The notes: generated by a model not told the origin, from the letters alone. DNA of 64,000 nucleotides from Sterolibacterium denitrificans (GCF_900174485.1 NZ_LT837803.1:1751305-1815304), one strand, 5' to 3'. Positions 41,024 to 50,100 are shown, counted from the stretch's first letter. Translations and numbers: made by a program.

Positions 41024-43000
41024 ATGACCAGCAATAACAACATCGACACCACCGTCAATGGAAAAGAGCAGGCCGAAGCGGCTGTGCCGCAGGATCCGGG
41101 TCGCCGCAAGTTTCTCAACACTGCCGCTCTGACCGGTCTTGCTGGTGCCACGCTGTCGGTCGGTCTGGCATCCTGCAAACAGGAAACGACACCGGCGACC
41201 GGCGCTGCTTCCGCTCCCGGCGCTGCCGCCGCAGGCGCTGCGGGCGACATGCGCGTCGAGCGTGCTCCCGGCGAACTCGACGATTATTACGGCCTTTGGT
41301 CGGGCGGCCATTCCGGCGAAATGCGCGTCTATGGCATACCGACCGGCCGTGAGTTGAAGCGCATCCCGGTGTTCAATCCGGATCTGCTGACCGGCTGGGG
41401 GATTACCAACGAATCGAAGAAAATTCTTGGCACCAAGCCGAATGGCGATCTCAAATACCGCACCGGCGATACGCATCACGTCCATGCTTCCTACAAGAAT
41501 GGCACCTACGACGGCAAGTATGCCTGGGTGAATGACAAGATCCACAGCCGTCTGGCGCGCGTCCGCCTGGATACCTTCGAGTGCGACAAGATCACAGAAC
41601 TGCCCAACGTCCAGGGGTTTCATGGCATTTTCCCGGACAAGCGCGACCCGGTCGATCCCAACATCAACTACACCACGCGCGTTTTCTGCGGCGCCGAATT
41701 CCACATTCCGCTGCCCAATGACGGCCGCGACCTCGACAATCCGGAAAAGTACGGCGCGCTGTTTACCTGCGTCGATGCCGAAACCATGGAAGTGCGTTGG
41801 CAAGTGCGCGTCGATGGCAACATGGACCTGTGCGCCTCGTCCTTCGACGGCAAGCTGGCTGCCTGCAACCAGTACAACACTGAAAACGGCGTGCATTTCG
41901 AGGACATGATGTCGGCTGAGAACGACGCCTGCGTGTTCTTCAACATCGCCCGCATCGAACAGGCCGTGAAGGACGGCAAGTTCACCACCTACGGCGACTC
42001 CAAGGTGCCGGTAGTCGATGGTACCCAGGCCGGCAATCCCGACCCCAAGACGGCGCTGACCTGCTATGTGCCGGTACCGAAGAATCCGCACGGGGTGAAT
42101 GCCAGCCCGGATGGCAAGTATTTCATCAGCGCCGGCAAGCTCTCGCCGACGGCGACCGTCATCGAACTCGAAAAGGTTCTCGGCTTTTTCAATGGCGATG
42201 TCGCTTCGACCAAGGATTGCGTGGTGGCCGAAGTCGAAATCGGTCTGGGCCCCCTGCATACGGCTTTCGATGGCCGCGGCAATGCCTATACCACCCTCTT
42301 CCTCGACAGCCAGATGGTGAAGTGGAACGTCGATGCCGCCATCAAGTATTACAAGGGCGATACCAGCGTCAAGTACGTCGTCGATCGTCTGGATGTGACC
42401 TACCAGCCGGGGCATACCAATGCTTCGATGTCGGAAACCATGGAAGCCGACGGCAAGTGGCTGGGTGTGGGCAACAAGTTCTCCAAGGAGCGCTTCCTGC
42501 CGGTCGGCCCGCTGCATCCCGAGTGCGAGCAACTGGTCGACATCAGCGGCGAAAAGATGCGCCTGGTTGCCGACCATCCGGTGTGGCCCGAGCCGCATGA
42601 CTTCATCATCATGCGCCGCGACATCATCAAGGCTCAGCAAGTCTACAACCCGGATGACTTCCCGGCCGGCATCAAGGATGCCAGCGAGTCGCGCGTTGAA
42701 CGCAACGGCAACAAGGTGACCGTGCATATCGGTTCCCAGGCGCCGATGTTCAGCCTGCGTGAATTCGAAGTCAAACTGGGTGATGAAGTCACCGTCTTCC
42801 TCACCAACTTCGACAAGGTGGAAGACCTGACTCACGGCTTTGCGCTGCCCAGGCATGACATCAACTTCATCGTCAACCCGGGCGAAACTCGCTCGGTCAC
42901 CTTCAAGGCGGACAAGCCGGGTGTCTATTGGTACTACTGCACCCATTTCTGCCACGCATTGCACCTCGAGATGCGCGGCCGGATGATCGTCAGGAAGTAA
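41024..43000 (+). CDS. nosZ: Nitrous oxide reductase, Tat-exported
   Basis: Periplasmic copper enzyme (658 aa) that reduces N2O to N2. The Tat motif GRRKFLN (residues 26-32) leads a hydrophobic stretch ending LASC (Cys51), a lipobox, followed by an Ala/Pro/Gly/Thr linker before the conserved GELDDYYGLWSGGHSGE. CuZ histidines are in GDTHHVHASYKNG and QGFHGIFP; the CuA site is YYCTHFCHALHLEMRG near the C-terminus. A Tat rather than Sec signal places it with clade I enzymes. AAGGAG lies before ATG 41024. It has its own FNR-box promoter and ends in a strong hairpin, so it can be expressed apart from nosRDFYL. Confidence 0.97.
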   Translation: MTSNNNIDTTVNGKEQAEAAVPQDPGRRKFLNTAALTGLAGATLSVGLASCKQETTPATGAASAPGAAAAGAAGDMRVERAPGELDDYYGLWSGGHSGEMRVYGIPTGRELKRIPVFNPDLLTGWGITNESKKILGTKPNGDLKYRTGDTHHVHASYKNGTYDGKYAWVNDKIHSRLARVRLDTFECDKITELPNVQGFHGIFPDKRDPVDPNINYTTRVFCGAEFHIPLPNDGRDLDNPEKYGALFTCVDAETMEVRWQVRVDGNMDLCASSFDGKLAACNQYNTENGVHFEDMMSAENDACVFFNIARIEQAVKDGKFTTYGDSKVPVVDGTQAGNPDPKTALTCYVPVPKNPHGVNASPDGKYFISAGKLSPTATVIELEKVLGFFNGDVASTKDCVVAEVEIGLGPLHTAFDGRGNAYTTLFLDSQMVKWNVDAAIKYYKGDTSVKYVVDRLDVTYQPGHTNASMSETMEADGKWLGVGNKFSKERFLPVGPLHPECEQLVDISGEKMRLVADHPVWPEPHDFIIMRRDIIKAQQVYNPDDFPAGIKDASESRVERNGNKVTVHIGSQAPMFSLREFEVKLGDEVTVFLTNFDKVEDLTHGFALPRHDINFIVNPGETRSVTFKADKPGVYWYYCTHFCHALHLEMRGRMIVRK

Positions 43001-43065
43001 GTGGAAAGTCCCGCCTGCCGGCAAGATGGATGAGCGTCCATCGCCGCAGGCGAAAGAGCGAAAAA

Positions 43066-43094
43066 GACAAAAGGGGGCGCAAGCCCCCTTTGTC
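43066..43094 (+). terminator. Hairpin terminator after nosZ
   Basis: GACAAAAGGGGGC and GCCCCCTTTGTC pair with one bulged base across a four-base loop. The stem is strong but has no following T run, so it may be a partial terminator or an mRNA-stabilising 3' end. Confidence 0.65.
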
Positions 43095-43169
43095 ATATGC
43101 CCGTCCGTTGCGCGGCCGAAAACAGGATTTCACTGGCCGATGCGCTGTAGAATTCCGGGTTGTCGCGAA

Positions 43170-43183
43170 TTGATTTGGCGCAA
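43170..43183 (+). promoter_or_regulatory. FNR/DNR-like box of the nosR promoter
   Basis: TTGAT-TTGG-CGCAA keeps a perfect left half and three of five right-half bases. TAATAT at 43206-43211 would be the -10, putting the box centre at -41.5. The arrangement mirrors that at nosZ. Confidence 0.5.
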
Positions 43184-43273
43184 GGTTCGGCATATAAGCA
43201 GGCGTTAATATTTGCCGATGCGCAATGGCAGTGCCGTACTGTGTTTTTTGCTGGAAATGTGGAAATGCTCACC

Positions 43274-45901
43274 ATGAAGCCCTCGACCTCCCTGCTGGCT
43301 ACCGTTCTGGCGGCCTTCATGCTGTTTGTGCTGCCGCTGTCACCGTCGTCGGCCCATGCCGATGCCTACGAGGCGCCGCTGCCGCCGCAGCTCAACAGCG
43401 ATCCGGACCTGTGCGCCTACGCACCCTGTCGGGAGGTCATCCCGGGAGCCGACAGTTTCTCCCGGCGCCAGGGGCGGCCGGCCTATGTCGAAGCGTACAA
43501 GACCGTGAATGGCAAGCAGCAATTGCTCGGCTATGTCTTTCTCTCCACCGACATCGTCGATATTCCGGCCTACTCCGGCAAACCCGTGATTACCCTGATC
43601 GGCATGGACAGCAGCGGAAAATTCACGGGTTCCAGGATCCTGCGTCATTCCGAACCCATCCTGCTGCTGGGCATTCCCGAGTCCAGGCTGATTGCCTTTA
43701 CGGAACAGTACCTGGGCAAGTTCGTCGGCGACAAGGTGGAAATCGGCCGCTCGCACTCCGATCCGGATGCGATCAGCGTCGACGCCATCAGCGGGGCGAC
43801 GGTGACGGTGATTGCCCAGAACCAGTTGATGATGCGTTCAGGGCAGGAAATCGCCAGGCAGGTGGGCATCATCCAGCCCAAGATTCGTCCCCAGGCCAAG
43901 CTGCTGGATCTGGATGAAAAACTCGATTGGGCGCAACTGCTCAAGGAAGGCAGCATCCAGCGCCTGACCGTGAAAACTGCCGATGTCGGCCTGCCGCCGG
44001 CCGCCGCGCCTTACATCGACATGTATTTCGGCTATCTCGACATTCCTTCGGTCGGCCGTTCCATCCTTGGCGATGCGGCTTACAACAGTCTGATGTCGCG
44101 CCTGAAGCCCGGCGAGCATGCCATCTTCATCATCGCCAATGGCAAGGAATCGTTCAAGGGCTCGGGCTTCGTGCGCGGCGGCATCTACGACCGCATCCAG
44201 ATCAACCAGGATGGCGACAGCATGACCTTCCGCGATCTGGACTATCTCAATCTTTACGGCATCCAGGCCGCCGGCGCGCCCGCGTATCACGAGTCGGGCA
44301 TCTTCATCATGCGCAGTCCGAGCTTCTCGGCGGCGTATCCATGGAACCTGGTGTTCATGGGCAACAAGATGGATCCGGATACCGGCGAGCGGACTTTTGC
44401 CACCTTCGAGCATGAATACTGGACCAACGCCCGCTATCTGGAAGGCGGCCGGCCCGAATTCAAGCGCCCCGATCCGACCTGGCTCAAGGTATGGAAGGCC
44501 AGGCAGGTGGAAATTGCCTTCTTCATCGCCTTGCTGTTGAGCGCGGGCATCGTGTATGCCTTGCGCGACAAGCTGGTGCGCCGCTCCAACCGCAAGAACA
44601 AGCTCTGGGTGTCGGTCCCGCGTTACGCCCTGTGGGTGAGCAGTATCGGTTTTTCCGGTTTTTACCTGATGGCCCAGCCCTCGATCACCCAGGTGCTGAC
44701 CTGGTTCCATTCCATTCTTTTCCAGTGGCAGTGGGGCTTGTTCCTCTCGGATCCCTTCATTTTCCTGTTCTGGATTTTCATCATCGTCACCACCTTCTTC
44801 TGGGGCCGGGGCATGTTCTGCGGCTGGCTGTGTCCCTATGGCGCGTTGAGCGAAATTCTCTACAAGGTGGCCAGCGCGGTGGGCCTCAAGCGTTTTCAGT
44901 TCAAGTTGCCGCAGGCCGTGCATGACAAGCTGAAGTGGCTGAAATACGGCATTTTCCTCGGGCTGCTGTTCGTCTCCTTCTATTCGATGGGGCTGGCGGA
45001 GAAGCTCGCCGAAGTCGAGCCGTTCAAGACCACTTTCCTCGTCGGCGTGTGGAACCGCTCCTGGCCGTTCGTGCTTTACTTCAGCGTGCTCTTCATCCTG
45101 GCGATGTTCGTCGAGCGTTTCTTCTGCAAGTATCTGTGTCCGCTCGGCGCCAGCCTGGCGATTCCGTCCACTTTCCGCTGGTGGGGCCTGAAGCGCAAGG
45201 ATGAATGCGGCCCCTGCAAAGCCTGCGCGGTAGGCTGCGATTCCCTGGCGATCCATGACACGGCTGGCAATATCGATCAGCGCGAGTGCATGCTGTGTCT
45301 GGACTGCATGGTGATGTATTACGACGACCACGCCTGCCCGCCGCTGGCCAAGGAACGCAAGGCGCGCGGCAAGGCCGGCCAGCCGCTGACACCCATCGGC
45401 GCCGATGGTTACTACATTCCCATCCATGTGGTGAAAACCGCCGGGCAGGCGGGCCAGCCGCCGCTGGAGCGCGGCATCATCGAGGAACAGCCGATGAGTC
45501 TGGGCGCCCGCCTGTATTGCGAGATCACCGATCATCTGTTTCCCTGGAGCGGCAAGGTGCGCACGCGCAATGTCTTCTTCAAGGCGCTGATCGCCGGTAT
45601 CACCGTGCTGATGACCTGGCTGTGGCTGCTGGGCGCGGCGGGCAAGCTGGGGCCGGGCATCATCCTCGGCTGGTGGCTGGCCTGGAGCGTCTATGAAATC
45701 ATCGAGCGCATGAACTGCAAGCCTTACGTCAAGGAGGGGCCGTGGTGGGGCCGCAAGCTGCGCGAAGCGAGCTGGCCGGACATGATGGCCTATGTCGGGA
45801 TGAAGAACCTGCTCATCGGCGTGGCGCTGTTCCTGCTGATGAAATGGGTGGGCGTGCTGGAAATCCTCCGCAACATGCCGGAATTGCAGGGCTTCTATTG
45901 A
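43274..45901 (+). CDS. nosR: NosR, FMN- and iron-sulfur membrane protein for N2O reduction
   Basis: Membrane flavoprotein (about 875 aa) that supplies electrons to and supports expression of NosZ. After a signal peptide (MKPSTSLLATVLAAFMLF) comes a periplasmic FMN-binding domain (about 90-200; DAISGATVTV with the flavin Thr), then membrane helices with CGWLCPYGALSE and CKYLCPLGA, and a cytoplasmic ferredoxin region CGPCKACAVGC / CMLCLDCMVMYYDDHACPP. About 190 further residues contain two or three more helices (ALIAGITVLMTWLWLLGA; LLIGVALFLLMKWVGVL). ATG 43265 is an alternative start. The stop overlaps nosD by one base. Confidence 0.93.
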   Translation: MKPSTSLLATVLAAFMLFVLPLSPSSAHADAYEAPLPPQLNSDPDLCAYAPCREVIPGADSFSRRQGRPAYVEAYKTVNGKQQLLGYVFLSTDIVDIPAYSGKPVITLIGMDSSGKFTGSRILRHSEPILLLGIPESRLIAFTEQYLGKFVGDKVEIGRSHSDPDAISVDAISGATVTVIAQNQLMMRSGQEIARQVGIIQPKIRPQAKLLDLDEKLDWAQLLKEGSIQRLTVKTADVGLPPAAAPYIDMYFGYLDIPSVGRSILGDAAYNSLMSRLKPGEHAIFIIANGKESFKGSGFVRGGIYDRIQINQDGDSMTFRDLDYLNLYGIQAAGAPAYHESGIFIMRSPSFSAAYPWNLVFMGNKMDPDTGERTFATFEHEYWTNARYLEGGRPEFKRPDPTWLKVWKARQVEIAFFIALLLSAGIVYALRDKLVRRSNRKNKLWVSVPRYALWVSSIGFSGFYLMAQPSITQVLTWFHSILFQWQWGLFLSDPFIFLFWIFIIVTTFFWGRGMFCGWLCPYGALSEILYKVASAVGLKRFQFKLPQAVHDKLKWLKYGIFLGLLFVSFYSMGLAEKLAEVEPFKTTFLVGVWNRSWPFVLYFSVLFILAMFVERFFCKYLCPLGASLAIPSTFRWWGLKRKDECGPCKACAVGCDSLAIHDTAGNIDQRECMLCLDCMVMYYDDHACPPLAKERKARGKAGQPLTPIGADGYYIPIHVVKTAGQAGQPPLERGIIEEQPMSLGARLYCEITDHLFPWSGKVRTRNVFFKALIAGITVLMTWLWLLGAAGKLGPGIILGWWLAWSVYEIIERMNCKPYVKEGPWWGRKLREASWPDMMAYVGMKNLLIGVALFLLMKWVGVLEILRNMPELQGFY

Positions 45902-47190
45902 TGCTGCGCGTTTTCCGTCGGCAGTCTCGCGCCCTTCTGGCACTGGCTGGCGGATGGATGCTGCTGGCCGTCAGCCCGCCGGGGCTGGCCAGGGAGTGGA
46001 CGGTGGCGCCCGGCCAGTCCATCGCCGCCGCCATTGCGCAAGCGGCGGCGGGGGATACCTTGCTCATCGACCGCGGGCATTACGCGGAAAATCTCCTCAT
46101 CGACAAGCCGCTCACGCTGCGCGGCATCCAGCGGCCGACGATCGCCGGCGGCCTCGAGGGCGATACCATCCGCATCACTGCGCCGGACGTCACGCTCGAC
46201 GGCTTGATCGTCACCGATTCCGGCGATGACCGCATCAAACAGAACGCCGGCATCTACATCCAGCCGGGCGCGCATCGCGCCAAGGTGCTCAACTGCGTGC
46301 TGGCCTACAACCTGTTCGGGATGTGGATCGAAAAGGCCAACGATGTCGAGGTGCGCGGCAACAACATCACCGGCAAGCGCGATTACGCTTCCATCCTGCG
46401 CGGCAACGGCATCCAGCTCTACAACACCACCGGGGCGCGGATCATCGACAACCGGATCAGCTATACCCGCGACGCGCTGTACGTGGATGTCTCGCACCAT
46501 GCGGTGTTTCGCGGCAATCACCTGCATCATGCGCGCTACGGCACGCATTACATGAATTCCTATTTCAACGTCTGGGAAAACAACGACAGCCATCACAACC
46601 GGGGCGGCCTGGCGCTGATGGAAGCGCGTCACCAGACGGTGCGCAACAACCACGCCTGGGCGAATTCGGATCACGGCATCATGTTGCGCACCTTGCAGAA
46701 TTCCGTCGTCGAAGACAATGTGGTGGCCGGCAACCAGCGCGGTTTCTTCATCTACAACTCGCAGTTCAATAGGGTGCGCCACAACCTGGTGATCGACAAC
46801 CACGTCGGCGTGCACCTGTGGGCCGGTTCGGTGGATAACAGCGTCGAGGAAAACGATTTCATCGCCAACCGCGTGCAGATCCGCTACGTCTCGAACCGCG
46901 ATACGCCCTGGGGCGAGAAGCAGGGGAATTACTGGAGCAACTATCTGGGCTGGGACCGCGATGGCGACGGCATCGGCGACATTCCCTACGAAGCCAACGA
47001 CATGGTTGACCGCCTGTCCTGGCGTTATCCGATGATGAAGCTGCTGCTCAGCAGCCCGTCCCTGCAGAGCCTGCGTCTGATTGCCCGTCAGTTTCCGCTG
47101 CTGCGCGCGCCCAGCGTGGTGGACCCGAAACCGCACATGCGGCCTCTGCATGACAACTGGAGAGAATGGCTTGGCAAATACTTTGATTAG
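45901..47190 (+). CDS. nosD: NosD, periplasmic copper-site maturation protein
   Basis: Secreted right-handed beta-helix protein (429 aa) needed with the NosFY transporter to assemble CuZ of NosZ. A signal peptide (LLALAGGWMLLAVSPPGLA) is followed by PbH1/CASH repeats rich in Asn turns (NAGIYIQPGAHRAKVLN, NDSHHNRGGLALMEARHQ, NSVEENDFIANRVQIRY) and the family end NYWSNYLGWDRDGDGIGDIPYEANDMVDRL. The start overlaps nosR by one base and the end overlaps nosF by 20 bases, so translation is coupled. Confidence 0.95.
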   Translation: MLRVFRRQSRALLALAGGWMLLAVSPPGLAREWTVAPGQSIAAAIAQAAAGDTLLIDRGHYAENLLIDKPLTLRGIQRPTIAGGLEGDTIRITAPDVTLDGLIVTDSGDDRIKQNAGIYIQPGAHRAKVLNCVLAYNLFGMWIEKANDVEVRGNNITGKRDYASILRGNGIQLYNTTGARIIDNRISYTRDALYVDVSHHAVFRGNHLHHARYGTHYMNSYFNVWENNDSHHNRGGLALMEARHQTVRNNHAWANSDHGIMLRTLQNSVVEDNVVAGNQRGFFIYNSQFNRVRHNLVIDNHVGVHLWAGSVDNSVEENDFIANRVQIRYVSNRDTPWGEKQGNYWSNYLGWDRDGDGIGDIPYEANDMVDRLSWRYPMMKLLLSSPSLQSLRLIARQFPLLRAPSVVDPKPHMRPLHDNWREWLGKYFD

Positions 47191-48091
47191 TGTGCGCGCA
47201 GTCAAAAAGCATTTTGGCGAAGTGCATGCCGTTGATGGCATCGATCTGGACATCGCCAAAGGCGAGATTTTCGGCCTGATCGGCCACAACGGCGCCGGCA
47301 AGAGCACCATGTTCAAGATGCTGCTGGGGCTGTTGCCGGCGACCAGCGGCGAGATCCGCATCAACGGCACCGCCGTTGCCGGCCGCGCTTTTCGTGAAGT
47401 GCGGCGGCAGATCGGCTACCTGCCGGAGAACGTCGTCTTCTACGACAACCTGACCGGGCTGGAGACGCTGCATTTTTTTGCCGACCTGAAAGGCGTGGCG
47501 CGCAGCGCGGCCCAGCCGCTGCTGGAGAAAGTCGGTCTGGCCCACGCCGCGCAACGGCGCGTCCGCGGCTATTCCAAGGGCATGCGGCAACGCCTCGGCT
47601 TTGCCCAGGCTTTGCTCGGCCAGCCCGCCTTGCTGTTTCTCGACGAGCCGACGAACGGTCTCGATCCCGAGGGCATCCGCGAGTTCTATCGCATCCTCGA
47701 AGAACTGAAGCGCAAGGTGGGTGTGACCATCGTCATCACGTCGCACATCCTGGCCGAAATCCAGGAGCGCGTCGATCGGCTGGCGATCATGAAGCTGGGC
47801 AAGCTGCAGGCGCTCGGGACGCTGCACGAATTGCGCGAGCAGAATGGCCTGGCGCTGGATTTCCGGCTGCGTCTGGCAGATCCCGCGCAAGCCTCGGCGG
47901 AACTGGATGCGCTGCTGAAACCGCTGGGAGTGAGCCGCCTGCGGGCGCAGGACGAATACCTCAGTTTCGACTGCCCGCGCCAGCACAAGATGGCGGTCGT
48001 CGCCGCCTTGGGCCAGTTGCAGGGCAAGGTGCTGGATCTGGAAATCCGCGAGCCTTCGCTGGAAGATCTGTTTCTCGGTTATGCGGGATAA
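47171..48091 (+). CDS. nosF: NosF, ABC transporter ATPase for NosZ maturation
   Basis: Cytoplasmic ABC ATPase (306 aa) that partners NosY. Walker A GHNGAGKST, signature YSKGMRQRLG, Walker B LLFLDEPTNGLD and the switch His (ITSHILAE) are intact. The start is a TTG at 47171: GGAG sits eight bases before it and it begins MANTLISVRAVKKHF, while upstream in-frame codons run inside nosD. The overlap with nosD is 20 bases. Confidence 0.94.
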   Translation: MANTLISVRAVKKHFGEVHAVDGIDLDIAKGEIFGLIGHNGAGKSTMFKMLLGLLPATSGEIRINGTAVAGRAFREVRRQIGYLPENVVFYDNLTGLETLHFFADLKGVARSAAQPLLEKVGLAHAAQRRVRGYSKGMRQRLGFAQALLGQPALLFLDEPTNGLDPEGIREFYRILEELKRKVGVTIVITSHILAEIQERVDRLAIMKLGKLQALGTLHELREQNGLALDFRLRLADPAQASAELDALLKPLGVSRLRAQDEYLSFDCPRQHKMAVVAALGQLQGKVLDLEIREPSLEDLFLGYAG

Positions 48092-48113
48092 AGAGTAAGG
48101 GTAAGGGTGAGCG

Positions 48114-48947
48114 ATGAGTAAATCCATGGAGTTCGGACAGGTCGCGGTCATTGCCGGCAAGGAGTTCTGGGATCGGGTGCGCAACCGCTGGGTGCTGGCG
48201 GTGGCCGTGGTGTTTACCGTCCTGGCGCTGGTGATCGCCTATTTCGGCGCGGCCCAGCAGGGCAGCGTCGGCTTTCGCGGCGTGGAAGTCACCATTGCCA
48301 GCCTGGTCAGCCTGGTCATTTATCTGGTGCCGCTGATTGCGCTGATCCTGGGCTTCGATGCCATCGTCGGCGAGCGCGAGCGGGGCTCGCTCGATCTGCT
48401 GCTGTCGATGCCGCTCACCCGCTTTGAATTGCTGCTGGGCAAGTTTCTCGGCCTGTCCGCCGCGCTGTCGTTTTCCACGCTGGCCGGCTTCGGCGTGGCG
48501 GGCGTGGTGCTTGCGACCAGCATGTCGCTGAATGCCCTGTACCACTACTTCGGCTTCATCCTCAGCTCCATCCTGCTCGGCATGTCCTTCCTCAGCCTGG
48601 CGGTGACGGTTTCGGTGCTGGCGGCCGATCGCACCAGCGCCAGCGGCATGGCGATCGCCCTGTGGTTCTTCTTCGTCCTGGTCTTCGATCTGATCCTGCT
48701 GGGTCTGCTGGTGGCAACCGGCGGCGACATGGGCAGCCTGGCGAGCAATTTATTTCCCTACCTGCTGCTGCTCAATCCGGCGGACGTCTTTCGCATCCTC
48801 AACGTCTTCACCCTGGACGAGGTGCGCACGCTGTACGGGCTGGCAACCGTGATGCCGGCCCATCTGTCCAACCCCTGGCTACTCGGCGGCATGATGCTGC
48901 TGTGGATCGTCGCCCCATTGTCCTTTGCTGCCTGGAGATTCAAATGA
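48114..48947 (+). CDS. nosY: NosY, ABC transporter permease for NosZ maturation
   Basis: Six-helix inner-membrane protein (277 aa) of the ABC-2 type. The family segments IAGKEFWDRVRNRWVLAV and GFDAIVGERERGSLDLLLSMPLTR are clear. With NosF and NosD it powers a step, probably sulfur or copper handling, in CuZ assembly. Its stop overlaps the nosL start by four bases. Confidence 0.95.
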   Translation: MSKSMEFGQVAVIAGKEFWDRVRNRWVLAVAVVFTVLALVIAYFGAAQQGSVGFRGVEVTIASLVSLVIYLVPLIALILGFDAIVGERERGSLDLLLSMPLTRFELLLGKFLGLSAALSFSTLAGFGVAGVVLATSMSLNALYHYFGFILSSILLGMSFLSLAVTVSVLAADRTSASGMAIALWFFFVLVFDLILLGLLVATGGDMGSLASNLFPYLLLLNPADVFRILNVFTLDEVRTLYGLATVMPAHLSNPWLLGGMMLLWIVAPLSFAAWRFK

Positions 48948-49474
48948 ACCTGATGACCGTCCGGCCACCCTTGCGCCGCCTGACCCTGCTCGCCTTGCTG
49001 CTGACCGTCCTGGCCGGTTGCGGCGCCGTCGAAGAGGGCGTGCCCCTGCCGCTGGAAATCGATGCCGGTACTTCCTGCACGCTGGATGGCATGCTGCTGG
49101 CCGACTTCCCCGGCCCCAAGGCGCAGATCCATTATTCCCAGGGGCCGGCGGACTTCTTCTGCGATACCGTGGAAATGTTTTCCATCTACCTGCGTCCCGA
49201 GCAGCAGAAGCGCATCCGTGCGCTGTACGTGCAGGACATGGGCAAGGCCGACTGGAGTGCGCCGCAAGGCCACTGGATCGATGCGCGCAGCGCCTTCTTC
49301 GTCGCCGACAGCCAGCAGCGCGGCTCGATGGGCAAGACCCTGGCTTCCTTCGCCAGCCAGGCCGATGCCCAGGACTTCATGGCAAAGCACGGCGGCAAGC
49401 TGTATCGCTTCGCCGACATCACGCCCGAGATGGTCGCCCTCGATGGTGGCGCCCTGCATGACCAGACGATGTGA
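48944..49474 (+). CDS. nosL: NosL, copper chaperone lipoprotein
   Basis: Outer-membrane-type lipoprotein (176 aa; lipobox LAGC, Cys26) that delivers Cu(I) for NosZ. The family blocks DGMLLADFPGPKAQIHY, FFCDTVEMFSIYL and WIDARSAFFVADSQQRGSMGKTLASFA are present. The usual CxxCGM copper motif reads CTLDGM, so the second Cys is Asp. It overlaps nosY by four bases. A second NosL-like gene with an intact motif lies at 50137. Confidence 0.9.
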   Translation: MNLMTVRPPLRRLTLLALLLTVLAGCGAVEEGVPLPLEIDAGTSCTLDGMLLADFPGPKAQIHYSQGPADFFCDTVEMFSIYLRPEQQKRIRALYVQDMGKADWSAPQGHWIDARSAFFVADSQQRGSMGKTLASFASQADAQDFMAKHGGKLYRFADITPEMVALDGGALHDQTM

Positions 49475-49477
49475 GCC

Positions 49478-49750
49478 ATGGCCGATTTCTTCCACGACTT
49501 TGATGCCGAAGACGCAACCCGGATGGAGGAGCTGGCACGCCTCATTCACGAATTCCGCGTCAGCATCGATGGCTTGCGGCAGCAATACGCCGTTGCCACG
49601 GCCGCCGAACTGCTGGCGAAGATCAAGGCGGGGAGCGTGGCCGAACATCCGGCCTACGAACACTATCTGTCACTGACCATCCTCGATGAGATGCGCGAAA
49701 CCGTGCGCGCCGAAATGAGGGATTTCCTGCCCAGGGTGAAACGTCTATGA
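49478..49750 (+). CDS. Small unrecognised nos-operon protein
   Basis: 90 aa, acidic and mostly helical, with no signal peptide and no helix-turn-helix visible. It starts four bases after nosL and overlaps the next gene by four bases (ATGA), which is strong evidence for coupled expression with the nos genes. I recognise no family. It may be the partner of the TumE-like protein encoded next. Confidence 0.65.
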   Translation: MADFFHDFDAEDATRMEELARLIHEFRVSIDGLRQQYAVATAAELLAKIKAGSVAEHPAYEHYLSLTILDEMRETVRAEMRDFLPRVKRL

Positions 49751-50100
49751 GCCTGCATCTGGAACTCAAGGAACGGCTCGAACAAGCCTATGCGGCGCGA
49801 CTGCCGGAAGGCGTGGCGCTGCACCAGGATGCCTTGCTGATGAACTTCGACACGGGCCTGGCGCTGGAGGCGCGTTTCGCCTCGGCCGAGGAATACACCA
49901 TCAACTGGCTGTGGGGCGATGCCCGGCTGCGCATCGACACCGCGCCCCTGCATCCCGAACTGGCGACTTGCCCGAACCATTTCCACGATGTCGACGAGCA
50001 GGTGCGTCCCGATCCACTGACCCGGCCGGGCGCCAGCCCCTGGGAGAATCTCGGCAAAGTCATCGATGCGCTGCTGGTCGATCCTCTGCTGCAATCCTGA
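49747..50100 (+). CDS. TumE/DUF6516-like small protein in the nos operon
   Basis: 117 aa. The segment INWLWGDARLRIDTAPLHPELATCPNHFHDVDE resembles the core of the TumE/DUF6516 family (aromatic strand, Arg-x-Asp-x-Ala-Pro-x-His-Pro, then a histidine-rich turn), whose members are often annotated as toxins. It is read coupled to the 90-aa gene and is followed after 36 bases by the second NosL. No antitoxin-like DNA-binding partner is seen. The family match is from memory of the motif only, and a non-toxin role in the nos system is possible. Confidence 0.5.
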   Translation: MSLHLELKERLEQAYAARLPEGVALHQDALLMNFDTGLALEARFASAEEYTINWLWGDARLRIDTAPLHPELATCPNHFHDVDEQVRPDPLTRPGASPWENLGKVIDALLVDPLLQS

